Source: Primulina eburnea
Taxonomy: Eukaryota > Streptophyta > Magnoliopsida > Lamiales > Gesneriaceae
Assembly: GCF_022965805.1 (NCBI RefSeq)
Contig: NW_027331665.1
Location: forward strand, 74,242 to 138,241
DNA length: 64,000 bases
Direction of reading: 5' to 3'
Position numbers and translations under genes: made by a program. Below are positions 56,501 through 64,000 of this stretch, piece by piece. The notes under the pieces are model-generated. The model worked only from the letters and a program-made list of their open reading frames with translations, was not told where the DNA came from and ran no database searches. Every line of letters starts with the position of its first letter. Within the stretch, counting starts at the first letter, position 1.

Positions 56501-58494
56501 GACTGGTGAAGTTTCTGTCTCTGAGAACGCCACTAACCAGGTGGTGATGGAGAAAAATAAGAACAATCAAGGCACTGGCAAAGATACAGATAACCCAGCC
56601 ATTGGTAAAGAAGCAGACAAGAGAAGACAAAAGGGTATAGACAAGCCGGAAATTGTCAAAAACACTGAATGGGCATCTAGAGACCTCTTGGAGTTTGTGG
56701 GCCATGTGAAAAATGGTGATATATCTCCTCTGTTGCAGTTCGATGTCCAGAGACTATTGCTTGACTATGTAAAGAGAAACAATCTTCAGGATCCTTGTCA
56801 GAAAAGCCACGTTATTTGTGATCATAGGCTTACAAATCTATTTGGAAAGCATCGTGTTGGTCACATTGAAATGATGCAGCTTCTTGAATTTCACTTTCTT
56901 ACTAAGGACTGTCCATGTTCTTTTATTCCATCCGGATTTGTTGGTTCTACTGCAAGCGATGTAACAACTAACAGTACAAAACGAATAACCCGTAAAAAAA
57001 GTCAGGACGGAGTACCACAAAATAAGCTAAACGAATATGCTGCAATTGACTTTCACAACATTAACTTGATCTGTTTACGGCGTAATTTACTGGAGAATCT
57101 AATTGAAGATAAGGATAACTTCCATGATAAGGTCGTTGGCTCAATTGTGAGAATCAGAATATCGGCTCATGATAAGAAGCAAGATATTTACAGGCTTGTC
57201 CAAGTTGTAGGTATGAATGAATATCTGTCAATTACACGCCTTAGCCTGCCCGTTTTCTGTTTCAGCGTTTTTTACCAGCTTAGATGCACATATAAATTTC
57301 CTGAATATGCTTGTATTTATCTTTGGAGTTCAGGTACTAGTAAGGTGGCTGAACCATATAAAATTGGTGATAAAACAACTGTTATCATGCTTGAAGTTTT
57401 AAATTTAGACAAGAAAGAGGTTGTATCACTGGATGCTATTTCAAATTCAGCTGTCACTGAGGTAACTTGAGACACTGTACTCAGGAACTTCTCAAATAAC
57501 TCTTAGGATACTTGTTCACTTGGCTGCTTCAGAAATATGACTTCAATATCATTTACAAGATCTTAGTGTGGGAATCAGGGGTGATCAATGTTTCTGGATT
57601 CCAATTATTGATTTATCTCTAAAAGGTCTTGGTGTCATCCACTGTTAATGAAGCAGATACAAAATTGCTTTTAGTTTGTTATTATTCATAATGAATCAGT
57701 CTTGTAGATATTTCTAAATCTTGTTGTGAAGACTGAATCAATCCTCTTTTCAAGATCAGTGTTGGTAAAAATATCAATATGTCTAGTGTAGTACTTGTCT
57801 ATCTTAATTATACTAGCATTCTATGTAAAGTCACCAGTATCAATATATTCCAGATTTTAATTGGGTTTGCAGTGATTATATAGATGACAGTATCCGCTTA
57901 TACTTTGTGATGAATCCTGTATGCCTCATGACAATGCCAGACCGACTTATCTTTTTAGCAATCGAGACTTTTGGATCGTGCTTCCATTTTTATGTCTTTT
58001 TGTAAATGTTCTATGTTTCAGTGTCATAGGTTTTTTTTTTTGGGAATTCAGGATGAATGCAAACGGTTACGCCAAGTCATTAGGTGTGGGCTTTTGAAGC
58101 AGTTCACTGTTGTAAGTGTAGTTCTGGTGTTGTTTAGATTCGTCCTAAAACAACTTATATCTCTGATTGCTAATAATCGTAATTCACTGTAGGGTGAGGT
58201 GCAAAAGAAAGCAATGGAACTCCAGCCGGTCAGGCTCAATGACGTGAGTCTGTTAATATATTTTGCCTAACTTGAATTTGGTGCACAACCGTCGTGCGAT
58301 TTTTCCTCAAATACTTAAGTTCTCGCCTCGAAAAGAAGAAAACAACTACCTTTTCTAATTTTAATTTTCCGGAGTTTCTTGGTTTCAATAGTTATGGTTG
58401 TTCTTGTTTTGATCAAAATGTAGTTGCTGGAAGCTGAAATATTGCGGTTGAATCATCTTCGAGATCGAGCTTGTGAGAAGGGGCATAAGAAGGA
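53512..58494 (+). CDS. NERD / zinc finger CCCH 19/44-like protein (PHD, SWIB, Plus-3), exons 1-8, 3' incomplete
   Basis: Predicted exons: 53512-53921, 54108-54187, 54423-54610, 56091-57210, 57334-57461, 58052-58111, 58193-58243 and 58424-58494; all introns before the last are GT-AG and phases agree. Domains in order: acidic N-terminus; AT-hook KKRGRPPKG (residues 92-100); Cys-rich PHD-type finger (about 121-215: CFICFDGGSLVLCD, CPKAYHPAC, CSTCQK); the segment SWEYLFKVYW; a Lys/Asp-rich linker with GKDTDKP-like repeats (about 345-415); SWIB/MDM2 (about 417-505: FGKHRVGHIEMMQLL); Plus-3 (from about 543: HNINLICLRRNLLE, YRLVQVVGTSK, DECKRLRQ, LNHLRDRA). Relatives are nuclear chromatin proteins; Arabidopsis NERD acts in RNA-directed DNA methylation. 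GYF, GW and CCCH parts of the family are not in the window. Reading straight through exon 8 would add 22 non-conserved residues and stop at 58561, which I reject in favour of an AT-AC intron at 58495. The start is the first ATG of the open frame. Confidence 0.88.
54611..56090 (+). other. Intron 3 of the host gene
   Basis: 1480 nt, GT-AG. Two blocks about 0.87 kb apart (about 54880-55085 and 55755-55945) share ACTGTTTG ... CAAAATAT and ACAAGCTTA-TCTCCTT words, suggesting an old internal duplication or two copies of a repeat. No gene inside. Confidence 0.7.
57211..57333 (+). other. Intron 4 of the host gene: short, in frame, no stop codon
   Basis: GTATGA donor and TTCAG acceptor enclose 123 nt, a multiple of three, with no stop in the coding frame. 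Splicing joins conserved QVVG and TSKVAEPY of the Plus-3 domain. Retention would add 41 residues in the same place without ending the protein. Confidence 0.8.
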
Positions 58495-58503
58495 ATATCC
58501 TTT
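58495..58503 (+). promoter_or_regulatory. U12-type AT-AC splice donor of intron 8
   Basis: ATATCCTTT matches all nine positions of the minor-spliceosome AT-AC donor consensus (ATATCCTTY). It splits a Glu codon after KGHKK, exactly where similarity to the gene family stops. No GT donor is available there. Confidence 0.7.
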
Positions 58504-58699
58504 GTTTAGTATTTCGTCATTAGAATTTGTGGTTGGCCAAAAGCAGCAAGTGCCGTTATAATGGATGAGTCACGTGAGAATCTTTCTTTTCACAAATATT
58601 GATTTTCTGGACCAATTATCGAATCTTCTATTTTGCCTTAATTGTGAAAATGAATTAGCATCGAAAAAGGTATATAATATACTAAATGTTTTTTTAAAA

Positions 58700-58700
<1 letters not shown>

Positions 58701-58735
<35 letters not shown>

Positions 58736-58736
58736 T
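58701..58736. repeat. (ATT)n microsatellite
   Basis: About twelve ATT units between exon 8 and gypsy-3. Confidence 0.95.
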
Positions 58737-58769
58737 AACTAGCTGATACAATAGCCCTAAATAATGTAA

Positions 58770-59202
58770 TGTCATGAGCCGCGAAGACGAAGTGGGTCGA
58801 GAAGGGGTTGTGGGGAACAATGTAGAGAACGAAACATACAAGCCCAAGGTGTATCAACGTTTTACTTATGGGAAATTTAGGGTTGAAGATTGAGGAGCAA
58901 TGAATTTTTTCCTTAGTTAATAAGGATAATTATTTCCTTGTTTTTTTAGATTTCAGCTTATCTTTTAAGATTTGGTAGGATTTTCTTTCAGTTTGTTTTG
59001 GATTGCGTCGTTAGTATATGTAGGAACTTGGTGGGAAAAATTAGGTATTAAAAAATATCAATAAAAAGTTTATTTCACAAGATCAGGTGGTTCTCTTGTT
59101 TTCATGAGCCCCAGTTCTTCAACTAATCATAGGTCATCAAAGTCGTAAATCAAAACGGCAATAATCCTATTCTGAGCTAGGAGATTTCACTGTCACGTAA
59201 CA
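58770..59202 (+). repeat. Gypsy-3 5' LTR
   Basis: TGTCATGAGCC ... CACGTAACA. Compared with the 3' LTR it lacks about 40 bp just before the end and has lost a repeated TTTCCTTG block. The primer-binding site TGGTATCAGAGT follows at 59206-59217. Confidence 0.92.
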
Positions 59203-59226
59203 TATTGGTATCAGAGTACAACTGTT

Positions 59227-60135
59227 ATGGGGGACACCAGCAAGCTGGAACAAGCAATTCGAGGCGTTCATGAACATGTACCAGGAGGATAAACGGGCAA
59301 CCGAACAGCGGCAGCAGGAGATGGGCGAACAATTGCAGGAACCTTCACTGAGTTTGACAAACACATGTTTTGAAAATCTGGGTGGGCACAACGGGGAAAG
59401 TAGCTACAAGGACTCGCGTCGTGTTGACGAGGGAGAAGGTCGTAGGTATATTCCAAACTATTAAAAACTAGAATTTCCTAATTACAATGGCCATGTAGAC
59501 CCGTTGGGATGGATTCATATGTGCGAACAATTTTTTCGACCTTAACATGCTCCGGAAGAGGAAAAGGTGGAGTTAGCATCCTTCTACCTAGAAGAAGAAG
59601 GGCAAATGTGGTTCCTAAAATTAGAGAGAGATAGTCCGAACTTATAGTGGGAAGAGTTCAAGACACAATGTAATATCCGATTTGACCCGACGATCCTGCA
59701 ACAATAAATTGGGAGAATTATCTAAGTTACGCCAAACAAGAACCGTGGTGGAATATCAGCGTCAATTCGAACAATTGGATACTCATGCATATGCTCTCAC
59801 CAGCAAACAAGAAGTGGAAATATTCGTCAGCGGGTTAGGGGAGCAAATTGCGATTGAGGTGGAAATCCAGCAGCCAAAGGATTTAGTGAGTTCAATGAGC
59901 TTTGCGCGACTATTCGAGCGAAAAGAAGGAAACCAAGCACCGCACAAATTGGGGTTAATTTGAGTTTGCCGTCGTTTGTTAAAAAATTAAATCGAGCAGA
60001 GATGGAAGAGCGCCAAACACGTGGGCTCTGTTTTAATTGTGATGAAATGTATGTTCCAGGTCATCGATGCAAAAATATTTTGGTTAGAAGTAACCGATGA
60101 AGAACAAGGCGAATCAGAGGAATCACAAGATTTGG
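59227..60135 (+). pseudogene. Gypsy-3 gag remnant
   Basis: ATG at 59227, nine bases after the primer-binding site, with a stop after 20 codons; the capsid text is then scattered over frames (about 59465-59660 and ELSKLRQTRTVVEYQRQFEQL at about 59712-59774). A CCHC-like knuckle remnant (GLCFNCDEMYVPGHRC) sits near 60027-60070. Confidence 0.75.
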
Positions 60136-60179
60136 GGCTGACAACACACGCTATTTAGGGGTCCTTACAAGCGTAAACC

Positions 60180-60683
60180 ATGAAAATTCGGGGTCCTATT
60201 AATGGTGTTCCAGTTTTTGTGCTCATAGATTCTGGCAGCACACACTGCTTCTTGGACACCAACTTGGCCGATAAATTGAAGCTGTCGATAGAGAAACCAG
60301 CTGCCCATTGGGTGACACGGGCCGGTGGGAAAAAATTATCGTGCACGGGAGTTTGTCGTAATATAAATATCCAACTGGAGCGACATTCTTTATGTGTAAA
60401 ATTTTTCATTTTTTCATTGGGTGAATACGGAGCAGTCTTGGGCGCCAATTGGCTCAAAACACCGGGTCTTATCACATGGAACTTCAAGGATATGTCGATG
60501 AGATTCTTGCAAGGGGGCACGACAATTGCATTATGTGGCCTACAAAAGGCGGCATTGCAACTAGCCAGCATTTATCTATGTTGCTTAACAATGAATAAGA
60601 CCCTCTTTTGGAAGAATGTTCTGATATATTTGCCGAACCGGAAGTACTTCCACCTTTTCGCAGCGCCAATCAAAAAATTATAA
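60180..60683 (+). pseudogene. Gypsy-3 protease
   Basis: VFVLIDSGSTHCFLD is the aspartic protease active site, followed by the flap-side YGAVLGANWL and the ITWNFKDMSMRF segment. The frame then leaves the conserved pol text near 60600. Confidence 0.88.
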
Positions 60684-60689
60684 TGGAAC

Positions 60690-61480
60690 ATGGTGCCAAT
60701 CCCGTCGTGGGGGCGCCCATACCGATATCCCGTGCACAAAAGATGAGATTGAGCGACAATGCGCTGATATGCTCGAGAAGGAACTTCTAGTCAAAAAGAG
60801 TGACGACACTTGGAGGTTTTATGTCGACTATTGGGCTCTTAATGCGAAAAACATCAAGGATAAATTCTCGATCCCTGTAATAGACGAGCTTTCGGAGCAA
60901 CTTCATGGTGCAAAATATTTTTCAAAGCTGGATTTGAGAGCCGGAAACCACCAGATTCTTATGGAACCTAGTTGCGTGCGCATGACAACCTTCTGCACTC
61001 ATCACGCCCACTTTGATTTTGTTGTGAATGTGATGCCTTTTGGCCTTACCAACGCGCCCCTTCTACCTTCCAATCAATTATGAATTCGGTGTTTCGGCGA
61101 TATTTACGGCAATTTATTTTGGTTTTCTTTGATGATATCTTAATCTATAGCCCAACGTGAGAATACTAGCACAGTTTCTTTGATATTACGGCCGCAACAA
61201 TTTGTCTTGAGGCGATCCAAGTGTATCTTTCCCATAAAGGAGGTGGTCTATCTAGGTCACGTGGCCAATCAAACAGGGGTAAAAGTTGATGAGGACAAGA
61301 TTAAGGCAATCACACAATAGCCAGCCTCAAACACTGTCAAAAGTTTGCGAGGATTTTCTGGGGCTCACAGGTTATTATCGTAAATTTGTCAAGGATTATG
61401 GCACTATTGCAGATACCCTTACACAGCTATTAAAGAAGAACTCCTTTAAGTGGAGCGGCGAGGCTTCTCGTGAAAAACTA
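60690..61480 (+). pseudogene. Gypsy-3 reverse transcriptase
   Basis: [44 protein letters not shown], then in another frame a catalytic FFDDILIYS box (about 61124-61150), followed by VVYLGHV and [19 protein letters not shown]. Several frameshifts; the catalytic aspartates survive. Confidence 0.88.
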
Positions 61481-61900
61481 TGATGACATCAACCTCTATT
61501 CGTGCTTTGCCTGATTTTTCAGCACACTTTGTGGTCGAGTATGATGCATCTGATACTGGAATTGGTGCGGTTTTGCATCAAAATAGGAGTCCAATTGCTT
61601 TCTTTAGCCAACCCTTAGCACAACGGCACAAAAAGCTCCCTGCATATGAAAAAAGAGCTGATTGGGTTAGCTAAATCGGTGCACCATTGCCGGCCTTATT
61701 TTTGGTTCGCACCAATCATTATAGCCTTAAATTTTGACTGGAGCAGCGAATTTCGACTTCACCACAGTAGCATTGGGTTAACAAACTTTTGGGTTTTGAT
61801 TTTCACGTGGAATACAAAGCAGGCAGATCCAACATGGTGGCGGATGCGCTATCCAGGGGTGATGATGACTAGGGCAATTTACAAGCTATTTCCCTGCCTC
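61480..61900 (+). pseudogene. Gypsy-3 RNase H
   Basis: ALPDFSAHFVVEYDASDTGIGAVL, PIAFFSQPLA, KKLPAYEK, then frame changes, with a last box near 61840 reading MVADALS-like in another frame. Confidence 0.8.
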
Positions 61901-62029
61901 AATCAGCTATTTTCAGCACCATTCGGGAGGAACAGAGGGAAACGGCCGAGCTTCAACCACTTATCCAAAAAATCCAGCAAGGCGAGGCTATAGGGTCTGG
62001 GGAATTCCGAGATGGTCTTATAATGGTAT

Positions 62030-63060
62030 CGCCAGCGTATTTATTTACCCAAGATCTCTCCCTCCATTGCCGCTATCATTTTGGGTACCCACGATGTCTA
62101 CCATGAGGGCTTCCAGAAAACTTTGCATCGAATTTCTCGCGATTTCTTTTGGACAAGAATGAAACGCCAAATCCAAGAGTTTGTGGCTACGTGTCTCACA
62201 TGCCAACGCAATAAGGTGGAACTTTTATAACCTGCAGGGTTACTTCAACCTCTACCGATACCACAACATATATCGGCCGATATATCCATGGATTTTGTTG
62301 AAGGGATCCCGATGTCACAAGGAAAAAGTGTGTTATTGGTTTTCGTTGATCGCCTCTCTAAATATGCTCATTTTTTAGCTCTCTCACATCCGTATACCAC
62401 TGTGCACGTCGCTCGAGTTTTCTTTGATCATGTGTTTAAATTGCATGGGCTACCAGAGACATTTTTCTCTGATCGAGATGTCACTTTTACAAGCTCCTTT
62501 TGGAAGGAACTTTTCCGACTGAGTGGTTCACAATTATGCTTTACGTCTGCACATCACCCACAATCCGATGGTCAAACAAAGTTGTCAATCGCATTGTGGA
62601 AATGTATTTGCGTTGCTTTACGGGGTGACTATCCAAAGAAATGAGTAGGTTGGTTGTCGTGGTCTGAGTATTACTACAACACTAGTTTTCATTATTCTCT
62701 TCGCACTACGCCATTTGAAGCCGTCTATGGGTGCCCCCAACCACGTCTGCTGTCATACTGCCCTAGTCTCTCACGCATTGATTCCGTGGATAGAGAATTA
62801 CAAACTCGAAACCAAGTTCTCATGGAATTGAAAAACAGGCTCTTGCAACCACAAAACTCCATAGAAAACACAATATAATGCTGCTCATCGTGAACTCCAG
62901 TTCGACGTGGGGGACAAGGTGTTGCTTAAACTGCAGCCATATCGCCAGAAATCCTTTGCTTCCCGCAAAAACCAGTAACTCGGCCCTTGTTATTGTGGTC
63001 CATTTTTGGTAATCAGTCGCATACAAACCTCAACTCCCAGAATCATCCAAAATCCATCCA
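62030..63060 (+). pseudogene. Gypsy-3 integrase
   Basis: Zinc-binding N-domain remnant (about 62090-62230, with CLTCQRNK), core segments SMDFVEGIP (62285 on), LVFVDRLSKYAHF, HGLPETFFSDRDVTFTSSFW, and SAHHPQSDGQT. A one-base loss at about 62577 removes the third acidic residue of the DDE triad and shifts the frame. C-terminal text continues to about 63060. Confidence 0.88.
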
Positions 63061-63109
63061 GTTTTCCATGTTTCATCGCTAAAGAAATTCAAAGGCAATC
63101 ACGATGCAA

Positions 63110-63325
63110 ACCATGTGCTTCCGCATTTTCTACTAGAAGAGGAGAGTAGACAACCGCAAGCCATCCTTGATACGCGCATACACAATGGCTGCCACGGGTT
63201 TTTAGTTCATTTGCAAGGACTGAACTGACACCATATGAGGCTTCTTGGGAAGTGGTTTCCGCCTTCGCAACCCAATTTTCTTCTTTAAAGTTTGATGACA
63301 AACTTGCATCTCAAGGGGACGGCAA
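63110..63325 (+). pseudogene. Gypsy-3 chromodomain-like C-terminus
   Basis: LPHFLLEEESRQPQAILDTR, then after a small shift FLVHLQGLN, ASWEVVSAFATQF and FDDKLASQGDGN, the pattern of a Reina-clade chromodomain running into the 3' LTR. Confidence 0.7.
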
Positions 63326-63807
63326 TGTCACGAGCCGCGAAGACGACGTGGGCCGAGAAGGGGTTGTGGGTAACAATGTAGAGAACGTAACATACAAGCC
63401 CAAGGTGTATCAACGTTTCACTCATGGGAAATTTAGGGTTAAATTGAGGAGCAATAAGATTTTTTCCTTAGTTAATAAGGATAATTATTTCCTTGTTTTA
63501 ATTAACTATTTCCTTGTCTTTGGGATTTCAGCGTATCTTTTAAGATTTGGTAGGATTTTCTTTCAGCTTGTTTTGGATTGCATCGATGGTATATGTAGGA
63601 ACTTGGTGGGAAGAATTAGGTATTGAGAAAATATCAATAAAAAATTTTATTCACAAGATCGGGTGTTCTTGTTTTCACGAGCCCCCATTCTTCAACTAAT
63701 CATAGGTCGTCCACGTCGTAAATCAAAACAGCAGGAATCTTATTCTGATCTAGGAGATTTCACTGTCCAACGACCCATAACACGATCCCAAACTCATGCA
63801 CGTAACA
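63326..63807 (+). repeat. Gypsy-3 3' LTR
   Basis: TGTCACGAGCC ... GCACGTAACA; a longer copy of the 5' LTR. Confidence 0.92.
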
Positions 63808-63812
63808 TGTAA

Positions 63813-64000
63813 TTTCTAGAATTAAGAAAAATAAAGACTGTTTAACCACATGTCTTCTAATCATTTCTCTATTGTCACCAACCAGTATTAACCAACTGTT
63901 TTAAAAAATGTAGTTAGTTTTAAATGGTTTATTTGTGAAACTATCAATTAGGCAATTGTTCAGCTCACCTGGGTATATTATTTGTCTTATCGCATTGTTG
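63813..64000. other. Sequence right of gypsy-3, no exon seen
   Basis: AT-rich. I find no stretch encoding the next conserved segment of the NERD-like family, so exon 9 must lie beyond the window if it exists. Confidence 0.5.

Larger units (their letters stand above)
58770..63807 (+). mobile_element. Gypsy-3: degenerate Reina-type chromovirus
   Basis: 5.0 kb, same orientation as the host gene, flanked by TGTAA at 58765-58769 and 63808-63812. Short LTRs (433 and 482 bp), gag, protease, RT, RNase H, integrase and a chromodomain-like end are in the order and size usual for the Reina clade. Every gene has frameshifts or stops. By my reading it lies inside intron 8 of the host gene. Confidence 0.92.

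Noticed and set aside
57211..57333. Treating the whole open frame 56091-57470 as one exon
   Set aside because: The 41 residues encoded here interrupt a well-conserved Plus-3 segment, and both splice sites fit consensus, so splicing is the default.
58495..58561. Ending the host protein at the TAA at 58559-58561
   Set aside because: The 22 residues added are not conserved in the family, and the point of divergence is a perfect U12 AT-AC donor. Still possible as an intron-retained form.

Overview
The window is plant nuclear DNA, almost certainly from an asterid eudicot; Lamiales is my best guess, from the style of the retrotransposon families, and is an inference. It is AT-rich, mostly nested LTR retrotransposons and small DNA transposons, with one recognisable host gene at the right end. 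No rRNA, tRNA, CRISPR array or bacterial-type operon is visible.

Left nest (1-18104). A Ty3/gypsy chromovirus of the Tekay/Del type, called gypsy-1, lies on the minus strand: 5' LTR 15434-18104, gag remnant 14429-15198, RT/RNase H remnant 1685-2680. It is broken by a complete Ty1/copia element, copia-1 (3413-14323, minus strand, TSD ATCAC), and at 1684 by the LTR of a further gypsy-like family that runs off the left edge. Copia-1 is SIRE/Maximus-like. It carries gag, protease, integrase and RT/RNase H, then a long accessory sense region with a coiled-coil protein, plus a separate 132-codon ORF on the opposite strand with its own TATA box and polyadenylation-like signal.

Middle (18105-32419). 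This holds three diverged copies of another Tekay-like LTR, a roughly 970-bp tandem duplication next to a primer-binding-like site, a Tourist-like element (25808-27731, TSD CTA) that contains a non-autonomous CACTA element (26315-27622, TSD CAA), and an LTR of a copia-1 relative (about 29537-30937).

Second nest (32420-48795). Copia-2 (plus strand, TSD ATATT) was split inside its integrase codons by gypsy-2 (35170-45340, plus strand, TSD ACTGA), which belongs to the same family as gypsy-1. Gypsy-2 is nearly complete: gag, a predicted 176-nt spliceable intron, protease, RT, RNase H, integrase and chromodomain, damaged by one in-frame stop and three single-base frameshifts.

Right end (48796-64000). 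An AT-rich stretch carries a degenerate tandem repeat of about 320-390 bp units and small inverted-repeat elements, one nested in another. Then comes the host gene: eight exons (53512-58494, plus strand) encoding an AT-hook, a PHD finger, a SWIB/MDM2 domain and a Plus-3 domain, in the order of the plant NERD / zinc finger CCCH protein 19/44 family. The family's C-terminal part (GYF, GW-rich, CCCH) is absent from the window. Exon 8 stops at a perfect U12-type AT-AC donor, and a 5-kb Reina-type chromovirus, gypsy-3 (58770-63807, TSD TGTAA), sits just beyond it. I infer that the gene is not truncated but continues past the right edge across a minor-class intron enlarged by the transposon.
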